A stretch of DNA of 8,736 nucleotides. Origin: DASUFH01 sp036274645 (GTDB lineage: Bacteria; Acidobacteriota; Terriglobia; 20CM-2-55-15). The notes below the pieces were generated by a model that was given only the letters and a program-made list of their open reading frames with translations, was not told the DNA's origin and made no database searches. The translations under genes and the position numbers were made by a program. Positions 1 through 5,248 of the stretch are shown here, in pieces (the stretch's first letter is position 1; every line of letters begins with the position of its first letter). The stretch lies in the NCBI GenBank assembly GCA_036274645.1, contig DASUFH010000027.1:1-8736 (forward strand), given 5' to 3'.

Positions 1-468
1 GCCGTTGGGAAACTTTACCGCGCTCAGCATGAACGGATTGGCAACGAACAGGTACATCGCCGTGAAGAACAGCGATGTTCCCATCAGGGTGGCCGTCACG
101 TACGGCATCATCGCCATGTGCTTACGACGGTTCTGGATCACGACCAGGGCGGCATAGACCGTCAGCAGCCAGCCCCAGAACAACAGCGAGCCTTCCTGAC
201 CGCCCCAGATGGCGCTGATCTTGAAATAGGTCGGCAGATCCCGGTTCGAATGGCCGGCGACGTAGGCGACAGAGAAGTCATCGGTCACGAACAGGTAACC
301 CAGCGTGACGATCGCTGCAGTAGTGGCAATGAACGCGCCCACCGCAGCGTTGCGCCCGCTTGCGATCAACCGGTCGTTTTTCGCATATATGCCGACGAGG
401 GAGGCCACCACAGAGTAGGCCGCTACAACGAAGGCCAGCGCCAGGGAGAATTGGCCAAACTGCGCCAT
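1..468 (-). CDS. ccmF: Cytochrome c haem lyase subunit CcmF, N-terminal part (runs off window)
   Basis: The first 156 residues of CcmF, the large membrane protein that attaches haem to apocytochrome c on the periplasmic side in the Ccm (system I) pathway. The translation begins MAQFGQFSLALAF and has hydrophobic helices at about residues 8-28, 41-60, 93-111 and 122-142. Residues 88-96 read WGGQEGSLL, a hallmark of the CcmF N-terminal region. The family is usually about 650 residues, so roughly three quarters lies beyond position 1. The frame is open to the edge. The ATG at 466-468 is one base after the ccmE stop. It is preceded by an AAGGA-type ribosome binding site (about 476-480) inside the end of ccmE, so the two are probably co-transcribed and co-translated. 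The Trp-rich haem-handling domain and the haem-ligand histidines are outside the window and cannot be checked. Confidence 0.93.
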   Translation of the reverse strand, partial: MAQFGQFSLALAFVVAAYSVVASLVGIYAKNDRLIASGRNAAVGAFIATTAAIVTLGYLFVTDDFSVAYVAGHSNRDLPTYFKISAIWGGQEGSLLFWGWLLTVYAALVVIQNRRKHMAMMPYVTATLMGTSLFFTAMYLFVANPFMLSAVKFPNG

Positions 469-469
469 G

Positions 470-934
470 TTAGTTTTCCTTCAAAATCGGACTTTCGATG
501 ACGCGGCCGTTCTCGTCGATCACGAGACCGGCGGCGGACTCCTTCTCGTATTTCGAGGCGCACTTGGCGGCCACGGTGTCACCAACAAACAGACCCTCCC
601 GGTCGAGCCGCCCGTCCACGTTCACGTCGGCGCGATCGCGAAACAGATCCGGCAAAGGATCCTTGCCCCGGTATTCCACGGGAAACAGCTGGCTCTCGTC
701 GTTCTTGTCGTGAATCGTGAACCGGACCACGCGCCCTTCCCTGACGATGGATCCGGGAACCACCGTTCCCGCTACCGTGAGACGCTGCTTGTAAAGGCCT
801 TCGGTGGGATTCTTGAGGTCCGCAACCGTCTTGGAATAGAGCTTGTTGCCTTCGGAGTTGGCGATCGCCAGGTACAGAAGCGTGATCACAATCGCCGCCG
901 ACCCAACGGCAAACTTAAGCTTATTTCGTTTCAT
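470..934 (-). CDS. ccmE: Haem chaperone CcmE, cysteine (CxxxY) variant
   Basis: 154 residues. CcmE is the periplasmic, membrane-anchored chaperone that takes haem from CcmABCD and delivers it to CcmF. Seen: a basic N-terminus MKRNKLKF, one membrane helix at about 9-26, then an OB-fold beta domain (about 45-121) with the family-typical RLTVAGTVVPGSI and VRFTIHD stretches. The haem-attachment site reads C125-A-S-K-Y129, so Cys replaces the usual His of HxxxY, while the Tyr is kept. Cys-type CcmE is known from Desulfovibrio and archaea, where the Cys binds haem covalently. Start: the frame stays open to 1120, but MKRNK at 934 directly precedes the anchor helix and has GAGG eight bases upstream (about 943-946). 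A perfect TATAAT also lies just upstream, so the longer start is rejected. ccmF follows after one base. The short flexible tail after Y129 is typical. Confidence 0.93.
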   Translation of the reverse strand: MKRNKLKFAVGSAAIVITLLYLAIANSEGNKLYSKTVADLKNPTEGLYKQRLTVAGTVVPGSIVREGRVVRFTIHDKNDESQLFPVEYRGKDPLPDLFRDRADVNVDGRLDREGLFVGDTVAAKCASKYEKESAAGLVIDENGRVIESPILKEN

Positions 935-964
935 GGGTTTAACCTCGATGGAACAAACTCCGTC

Positions 965-970
965 ATTATA
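965..970 (-). promoter_or_regulatory. Probable -10 element of ccmE-ccmF
   Basis: The minus strand reads TATAAT here, a perfect sigma-70-type -10. Transcription would start near 957-958, giving a leader of about 24 bases that contains the GAGG ribosome binding site of ccmE. No good -35 is seen at 16-18 bases (TCAATC at the expected place), so activation or a degenerate -35 is implied. The ccmE-ccmF pair would then be transcribed independently of the upstream dsbA/VKOR genes. Confidence 0.55.
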
Positions 971-993
971 ACGCACATCGGCGGCACGATTGA

Positions 994-1008
994 GAATTCT
1001 CGGAATTC
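994..1008. promoter_or_regulatory. Operator-like palindromes upstream of the ccmE promoter
   Basis: Two GAATTC palindromes are separated by TCG (994-999 and 1003-1008), and the first is also the centre of the 10-base palindrome GAGAATTCTC (992-1001). The block abuts or overlaps the expected -35 region of the ccmE promoter in the 115-base gap between the VKOR gene and ccmE. This is a common place for a dimeric regulator to bind. No regulator is identifiable, and the palindromes could be chance. Confidence 0.25.
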
Positions 1009-1049
1009 GCGCGGGTGTGTTTTGTGAATCCCCGCCCCCGGCGTCCCGC

Positions 1050-1484
1050 TCAGTCCGGAGAAGGTGTTCGCTGAAGGATGTCCGGAATCGGACGGAGACG
1101 CGAAAACATCGAAATCGCAAATATGGTCGTTACGAGCCCGGCGGACGCCAGGCAGTATTCGCAAAACGCCTTCAGGACAAACGCCTGAATTCCGACCAGC
1201 CCGACCGAGACCAGGAAACCCGCCAGGGCCGGCCAGAACAGCCAGCGCAACGCCCGCCCGGCGCCGGTCAGATCGAGGACGGCCAGGCTGAACGCGAACA
1301 GGTAGAACGCCAGGCCGAACCAGGGGAGCGGCACGCCGCCCACGGACGAGTAGGCGCTGTGCAACACGTCGTTGCAGCCTCCCGTCAAACGGCAGGGCAC
1401 CGGACCATGCGATGATGCAAGGAACATCGCATCGACCATGCCCAGGAACGCAACCACGGCAGTTGCCGCCGCGCGGAGGTTCAT
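1050..1484 (-). CDS. VKOR-family membrane thiol oxidase (DsbB-equivalent)
   Basis: 144 residues, almost entirely hydrophobic, four or five membrane helices (about 5-24, 54-72, 79-102, 108-126). Bacterial vitamin K epoxide reductase homologues reoxidise DsbA-like proteins and pass electrons to quinone, doing the job of DsbB. Seen: a loop pair C31-(5)-C37 followed by S46/S47 in the first extracytoplasmic loop, and the active-site C108-E-Y-C111 at the start of the last helix. This is the full four-cysteine relay expected of the family. There is no fused thioredoxin domain; the partner is the upstream dsbA-like gene. The start ATG overlaps that gene's TGA (ATGA, 1481-1484), so translation is coupled. 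Gene order and cysteine pattern leave little doubt about the family. The true redox partner is an inference from that coupling. Confidence 0.9.
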   Translation of the reverse strand: MNLRAAATAVVAFLGMVDAMFLASSHGPVPCRLTGGCNDVLHSAYSSVGGVPLPWFGLAFYLFAFSLAVLDLTGAGRALRWLFWPALAGFLVSVGLVGIQAFVLKAFCEYCLASAGLVTTIFAISMFSRLRPIPDILQRTPSPD

Positions 1485-2137
1485 TTGGAAGCGACACCCT
1501 CCTCGACGATCTGTTTGAACGCCTGGACGGATTGAGGCAGCGGATGAACCGGACGACCGTTGATGAAGAAACTGGGAGTCCCTTCAACCTGCGCGGCCCG
1601 GCCCCGTTCCACGTCTTTGAGAACGCGAGCCCGCGTCTCGTCGGACTTCATCGACTGCTTGAACTTTTCCGAATCGAGACCCAGCCGCTGAGCCATCACG
1701 ACAAAGTCTTCCTCGGCGCTGGGCTTGGCGGACCATGCCGTCTGAGACTGGAACAGCAGGTCATGCATCTCCCAGAACTTCCCCTGTTCTGCCGCGGCCT
1801 CGGCTGCCAGCGCCGCCGGCAGCGCGTTGGGATGAACCTGAATCAACGGGAAATGATGGAACTCCAGTTTGACCAGATCCGGCGCTCCTTCCAGCAGACT
1901 TTCCACGATCGGAAAGTAGTACCCGCAACTCGGACACTGGAAGTCACCGTACTCGACGAGGGTGACCCGGGCGTCGGGCGCTCCCCGTAAATGGCCGCCC
2001 GCGCCGGTATCGACGACGCGGTCTTCGATCTTCGGCGGGGTATCCGCGTCGCTCCGGCGCAACAGAAAAGCGGCGCCGGCGGCCAACACCACACCCGCGA
2101 CAATGATGACAATTGGAAGGCTCTTTTTTCCTTGCAT
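1481..2137 (-). CDS. Membrane-anchored DsbA-like thiol:disulfide oxidoreductase
   Basis: 218 residues from the chosen start. A periplasmic thioredoxin-fold protein of the DsbA/DsbG-like thioredoxin_4 group, which introduces disulfides into exported proteins. Seen: basic MQGKKS followed by a single hydrophobic anchor (about 7-27), a linker, the strand VTLVEYGDFQ, active site C68-P-S-C71, an inserted helical region (about 105-175) and the cis-proline loop EGTPSFFING (P188). It is coupled by an ATGA overlap to the VKOR-type oxidase that would recycle it. Start: M at 2137 gives a normal signal-anchor. An in-frame ATG at 2152 adds five residues, and the frame stays open to 2248. None of these has a convincing ribosome binding site. 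A TATGAT at 2153-2148 could be a -10 that would leave the 2137 start nearly leaderless. A role in delivering oxidised or reduced apocytochromes to CcmE/CcmF is plausible from context only. Confidence 0.88.
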   Translation of the reverse strand: MQGKKSLPIVIIVAGVVLAAGAAFLLRRSDADTPPKIEDRVVDTGAGGHLRGAPDARVTLVEYGDFQCPSCGYYFPIVESLLEGAPDLVKLEFHHFPLIQVHPNALPAALAAEAAAEQGKFWEMHDLLFQSQTAWSAKPSAEEDFVVMAQRLGLDSEKFKQSMKSDETRARVLKDVERGRAAQVEGTPSFFINGRPVHPLPQSVQAFKQIVEEGVASK

Positions 2138-2177
2138 ATGGTTCAAAATCATAATCGAAATCGGGGGAAAAAACCCC

Positions 2178-2206
2178 TTGCAATACACCTGGCCTGACTC
2201 GAAAAT
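2178..2206 (+). promoter_or_regulatory. Candidate promoter of the structured RNA
   Basis: TTGCAA (2178-2183) and GAAAAT (2201-2206) are separated by exactly 17 bases. They match TTGACA and TATAAT at four positions each. A start near 2213 would begin just before the 5' hairpin of the candidate RNA. TTGCAA is itself palindromic. This is a moderate match in moderately AT-rich sequence. Confidence 0.4.
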
Positions 2207-2212
2207 CACCCC

Positions 2213-2421
2213 CGTCTCGCGAGAGACTGGTATTCCTAGGAGCAACAAGGTAACTCCGCCAGGGACGGTAGTCGGATGAAGCCGGAGATCAGGGATGGCC
2301 GCGGGGGCATGGATAGCCCAAGTGAAACGGACGTCACCAGCGGGTCTCGGGCAGTGGCCGATGAAGGAGACTAGGAACAGAGGCCTTCGGGCGCATGATG
2401 CCCCCGAAGGCCTTTTTATTT
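2213..2421 (+). ncRNA. Candidate structured RNA upstream of queF, family unknown
   Basis: No plus-strand protein gene lies upstream, yet this stretch is bracketed by a plausible promoter and a strong intrinsic terminator. Seen: a perfect hairpin GTCTC-GCGA-GAGAC (2214-2227) with a GNRA tetraloop; TTCCTAG (2233-2239) complementary to CTAGGAA (2371-2377), which could close a roughly 145-base domain; CTCCG (2254-2258) with CGGAG (2283-2287); GGGC (2305-2308) with GCCC (2316-2319); and GTCTC (2344-2348) with GAGAC (2367-2371), inside which TCGG pairs with CCGA. The motif GATGAAG occurs twice (2275-2281, 2360-2366) in potential loops. I could not match it to RNase P, SRP, tmRNA, 6S or a riboswitch class. 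Two readings remain: a free-standing small RNA, or a cis-acting attenuator leader for queF. The compatible stems compete in places, so the fold is only a sketch. Confidence 0.5.
2381..2421 (+). terminator. Strong intrinsic terminator ending the candidate RNA
   Basis: An 11-base perfect stem, AGGCCTTCGGG (2381-2391) with CCCGAAGGCCT (2403-2413), is followed at once by TTTTT-A-TTT. The loop could add GGGC/GCCC pairs. The T-run is on the plus strand only, so it acts on plus-strand transcripts. The only gene to its left points the other way. It ends 17 bases before the queF start codon. Confidence 0.82.
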
Positions 2422-2424
2422 GGC

Positions 2425-2430
2425 TATAAT
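2425..2430 (+). promoter_or_regulatory. Probable -10 element of queF, leaderless start
   Basis: A perfect TATAAT lies just after the T-tract of the terminator. The expected start of transcription (2437-2439) coincides with, or comes one or two bases before, the queF GTG at 2439. The intervening CTCCCGTC has no Shine-Dalgarno sequence. No -35 consensus is apparent at the right distance; that position is occupied by the 3' arm of the terminator stem. Confidence 0.5.
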
Positions 2431-2438
2431 CTCCCGTC

Positions 2439-2834
2439 GTGAGCGATTACACCGAAGAACACGCCCGGTCCGGAATCTCCACGGATTTTCCTCCCATTGA
2501 ATGCTGGCCCAACCAGTTCAGCGGCTATGAAATCAGCATCACGATGCCGGAATATACTGCCATCTGCCCAAAGACCGGCCTGCCCGATTTTGGAACAATC
2601 ACAATCCGGTACCAGCCCGACAAGCTCTGCCTCGAATTGAAGTCGTTGAAGATGTACTTTCAGGCGTATCGCAACGTGGGGATTTTCTACGAGAATGCGG
2701 TCAACTGCATGTTGCGCGATATCGTGGCCGCCTGCCAGCCCATCGCGGCAAAGCTCACCGGAGAGTTCAGTTCGCGGGGAGGAATGCGGTCGGTGATCGA
2801 AGCGGAGTACCGCCGGTCAGGCGCCCCGCTTTGA
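2439..2834 (+). CDS. queF: NADPH-dependent 7-cyano-7-deazaguanine (preQ0) reductase QueF
   Basis: 131 residues; the short unimodular, Bacillus-type QueF. It reduces the nitrile of preQ0 to the aminomethyl group of preQ1 in queuosine synthesis, in the cytoplasm. Seen: the T-fold sequence FSGYEISITMPEYTAICPKTG, with the catalytic Cys at 43 and the acid at D50 seven residues on. The QueF signature ELKSLKMYFQAYRN follows at 66-79. E85 sits 42 residues after the Cys, as Glu97 does after Cys55 in the B. subtilis enzyme. The residue before it is Tyr84, where B. subtilis has His96. The start is GTG at 2439, because the QueF core begins soon after and no better start exists; it has no Shine-Dalgarno sequence and may be leaderless. 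No other que gene is in the window, so preQ0 is made elsewhere or imported. The 3' end overlaps the convergent 154-residue gene by 18 bases. Confidence 0.93.
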   Translation: MSDYTEEHARSGISTDFPPIECWPNQFSGYEISITMPEYTAICPKTGLPDFGTITIRYQPDKLCLELKSLKMYFQAYRNVGIFYENAVNCMLRDIVAACQPIAAKLTGEFSSRGGMRSVIEAEYRRSGAPL

Positions 2835-3281
2835 CGTCTTCCAGGCCTTTTTGAGATCCGTTTCCCGGTCGTTGAGCAGGTAGTCCCAGAAGAAGGCGTC
2901 GAAGTCGGCCAAGGTCCGGCCGGAATCCCGGACGAGCTTTTCGATATCGGCGCGGGACGAACCAAACGTCTGGGCCACGGCCTCGGCGCGCAGTGACAAC
3001 TCCTCGACCTCCAGTTCCGCCTTGACGATCTCATCGCCCAGAATGGGATAGAGGCGCGCCTGCAGACGCGCCCGCATCCGCTTGACCACGGCGGCCCGCA
3101 GCGCCGCGTCGAAGCGGCCCGCGTCGATCCACTCCGCCGCCGGCGCGTTGCCGCGCCGGTGCTGGATCAATGGCCACAAGCGATCCACGTCCAGTTCCAG
3201 AAAACCCACCGGATGCCCGTCGACTTCGACCACCACGCGAAAATCCGATGAGAGTTCGGGACCCTTCGTTGGCCTGGTCAT
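2817..3281 (-). CDS. Unrecognised 154-residue protein coupled to transketolase
   Basis: I do not recognise a family. Soluble, no signal peptide or membrane helix. The N-terminal 35 residues look like a short beta unit (FRVVVEVDGHPVGFLELDVD). The remainder is charged and mostly helical, with Arg-rich RMRARLQARLYPILGDE (about 68-84), a Glu-rich helix EIVKAELEVEELSLRAEAVAQTF (about 84-106), and an acidic/aromatic segment DFDAFFWDYLLNDRE. The ATG overlaps the transketolase TGA (ATGA, 3278-3281), so it is translated right after tkt. This makes chance ORF status unlikely and hints at, but does not prove, a functional link. The end lies inside the last codons of queF on the other strand (18-base tail-to-tail overlap). 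A role in assembly or regulation of the upstream enzyme is speculation. Confidence 0.7.
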   Translation of the reverse strand: MTRPTKGPELSSDFRVVVEVDGHPVGFLELDVDRLWPLIQHRRGNAPAAEWIDAGRFDAALRAAVVKRMRARLQARLYPILGDEIVKAELEVEELSLRAEAVAQTFGSSRADIEKLVRDSGRTLADFDAFFWDYLLNDRETDLKKAWKTSKRGA

Positions 3282-5122
3282 TTCTTTTCCTCAAGAAGGC
3301 GCCGGGCCGCCTCCACAATGTGGCGCGCCGAAATGCCGTATTTGTCCAGCAGCGCTTCGGGAGGGCCGGACCGTGGAATCTCTCGCACAGCCACCTTGAC
3401 CACCCGCGCCTGGTTGCCGACAGCGTTCAGGACCGCGTCGCCGAGACCACCCTCAAAATAGTGATCCTCCACAACGAGCATCCGCCCGCCGGTCTGGGCG
3501 GCGCAAGAAAGCAGAGTTGCGGCGTCGATGGGTTTTACCGAGTAAGCGTCAACGATCCGCACAGCAATCCCCTGCTCTTTCAGCGTAGCGGCCGCTTTCA
3601 GGCTTTCGTGCACGGTGATCCCCGCGCCCACGATCGTCAACCGGTCGTCCGCAGACTGCCGGAGGATCTTCGATCCGCCGATCGGAAACTTCTCGTCGTT
3701 TGCATACAACACCGGCGTCTTCGGCCGGGTCGTGCGGACATAACACATACCGGAGTAGGCTGCGGCCTCGGCGGTCAGCCATTCGGCGGACACGGCATCG
3801 GAGGGATACAGAACGGCGCAGTTCGGAATCGGCCGGAACATGGCCAGGTCTTCCAGTCCCATCTGCGAAGGACCATCCTCTCCGATCGAAACACCGCAGT
3901 GCGAACCACAGAACTTGATATTGAGCCGTGAGACGCCGGCCATGCGGATCTGGTCGTAGGCGCGGGTCAGGAACGCTGCAAACGTGGAAACGAAGGGCGT
4001 CTTGCCCCTTGCGGCCAGCCCCATGGCCACGCCGACCATGTTCTGCTCGGCAATGAACATTTCAAAGAAGTGATCCCCTTTGGCCGGGATCACCTTCTCC
4101 GCAAAAGTCGAATTCTTCGTGTCGCCATCGAGCGCCACCACGCGCGGATCCGCAATCGCCAGCTTGGCCAGCGCGTCACCGTACGCCTCACGCGTTGCCG
4201 CCAGTTCATCCGGTTTGCGGGTGACCTGAAAACGCGCGCCGGACCCGGGCGCCGGCTTCTGCGGACGCGGCCGGGGATGGGGATGATAGCCATTGGAAGC
4301 AAATGGCGTGGAAAGCCCTGCCAGCGCCTTTTCCAGATCCGCCCTGGGCACGGCCTTACCGTGCCATCCTTCGCGATCCTCCATCATGGGCACACCCTTG
4401 CCCTTGATGGTCCGCGCCACGATCGCGCGCGGGCGGGCGCCGCCTTCACGTTCGCAGCGATCAAAGGCGTCGATGATGGCCTCATAGCTGTGACCGTCCA
4501 CCGCAAGCGCGTACCAGCCGAATGCGCGAAACCGGTCGACGAAACGATCGACGTCGAAAACGTCCATCGTGCGCTGGCTTTGTCCGAGCCCGTTGACGTC
4601 GACAATCGCGTACAGGTTGGAGGCCTTGTAGTAGCTGGCCAGAGCGGCCGCCTCCCAGACGGATCCCTCCGCGCACTCTCCGTCGCCCAACAGCGTGTAG
4701 GTGTTGAAATCCACGCCGTCCAGGCGGGATGACAGCGCCTCTCCCAGCGCAGCGGAAAGCCCCTGCCCAAGAGATCCCGTCGCCACATCCACCCACGGCA
4801 TGCGCGGAGTCGGATGTCCCTCCAGGTCGCTGTCGATTCGCCGCAACGTCGGCAGCCGGTCCGCATCAATCGCCCCGGCCTCCGCCAGCGCGCCCCAGAG
4901 CAACGGAGCGGCATGGCCTTTGGAGAGAACGAACCGGTCGTTGGCGGGATTACCGGCGTCCGCGGGATCAAATCGCATCTGTCTGAAGAATACGACCGCC
5001 GCCAGATCCGCCGCCGACAGGCAGGACGATGGATGTCCCGACCCTGCCGCTGTTGTGGCTGTCAGCGCGTGTACGCGCAGACGCCTGCCTTTTTCCTTCA
5101 ATTCGTCAATTGAGATAGTCAT
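3278..5122 (-). CDS. tkt: Transketolase, full-length single chain
   Basis: 614 residues, a one-piece transketolase close in length and motifs to animal-type enzymes (about 620) and shorter than the E. coli type (about 660). It moves two-carbon ketol units between sugar phosphates in the pentose phosphate and related pathways, using thiamine diphosphate and a divalent metal. Seen: substrate and cofactor histidines in GSGHPSS (H30), LSKGHAAP (H70) and GHPTPR (H103); the thiamine diphosphate and metal motif beginning GDGE (147-150) and ending with N177; the pyrimidine domain with catalytic E359 in FIAEQNM; KFCGSHCGVSIGEDGPSQ (403-420); and the C-terminal domain (about 485-614). A Pro/His-rich linker (about 280-292) joins the first two domains. 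Both halves are fused, unlike the split transketolases of some bacteria. The ATG at 5122 lies only 22 bases after a tRNA gene and has no strong ribosome binding site. The stop overlaps the next gene. Confidence 0.96.
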   Translation of the reverse strand: MTISIDELKEKGRRLRVHALTATTAAGSGHPSSCLSAADLAAVVFFRQMRFDPADAGNPANDRFVLSKGHAAPLLWGALAEAGAIDADRLPTLRRIDSDLEGHPTPRMPWVDVATGSLGQGLSAALGEALSSRLDGVDFNTYTLLGDGECAEGSVWEAAALASYYKASNLYAIVDVNGLGQSQRTMDVFDVDRFVDRFRAFGWYALAVDGHSYEAIIDAFDRCEREGGARPRAIVARTIKGKGVPMMEDREGWHGKAVPRADLEKALAGLSTPFASNGYHPHPRPRPQKPAPGSGARFQVTRKPDELAATREAYGDALAKLAIADPRVVALDGDTKNSTFAEKVIPAKGDHFFEMFIAEQNMVGVAMGLAARGKTPFVSTFAAFLTRAYDQIRMAGVSRLNIKFCGSHCGVSIGEDGPSQMGLEDLAMFRPIPNCAVLYPSDAVSAEWLTAEAAAYSGMCYVRTTRPKTPVLYANDEKFPIGGSKILRQSADDRLTIVGAGITVHESLKAAATLKEQGIAVRIVDAYSVKPIDAATLLSCAAQTGGRMLVVEDHYFEGGLGDAVLNAVGNQARVVKVAVREIPRSGPPEALLDKYGISARHIVEAARRLLEEKK

Positions 5123-5144
5123 CAGTCTGTCCAGAGAAATGAAA

Positions 5145-5231
5145 CGGAGAGGGTGGGATTCGAACCCACGGTGGAGTTACCCCCACTCCGGTTTTCGAGA
5201 CCGGCCTGTTCAACCGCTCCAGCACCTCTCC
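5145..5231 (-). tRNA. tRNA-Ser(CGA)
   Basis: The minus strand folds into a class II tRNA of 87 bases: acceptor GGAGAGG/CCTCTCC with discriminator G at 5145; D arm CTG/CAG; anticodon stem CCGGT/ACCGG with loop CTCGAAA; and T arm GTGGG-TTCGAAT-CCCAC. Anticodon CGA is at 5197-5195 and reads UCG. The long variable arm (GTGGGG-GTAA-CTCCAC) and the discriminator G are the serine identity features. CCA is not encoded (GTTTC follows). The 3' end is 22 bases from the transketolase ATG on the same strand with no terminator between, so a shared transcript is likely. Confidence 0.96.
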
Positions 5232-5248
5232 GAATTAAAACACCGCCG

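Noticed and set aside
931..1587. 218-residue minus-strand frame across the VKOR gene
   Set aside because: Arg/Pro-rich translation in a different frame from VKOR, which has family motifs and an ATGA overlap. It is a GC-driven shadow.
2163..2177. GGGG-AAAAAA-CCCC hairpin upstream of the dsbA-like start
   Set aside because: A short 4-base stem with an A-rich loop; too small to call a terminator or operator.
2246..2290. Possible FMN riboswitch fragment (GGTAACTCC followed by GACGGTAGTCGGATGAAG)
   Set aside because: It resembles only the 3' part of the FMN element. The 5' conserved stems are absent and no riboflavin gene is downstream.
3170..3931. 253-residue plus-strand frame inside transketolase
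   Set aside because: Antisense shadow of a fully motif-supported transketolase; the translation has no recognisable domain.
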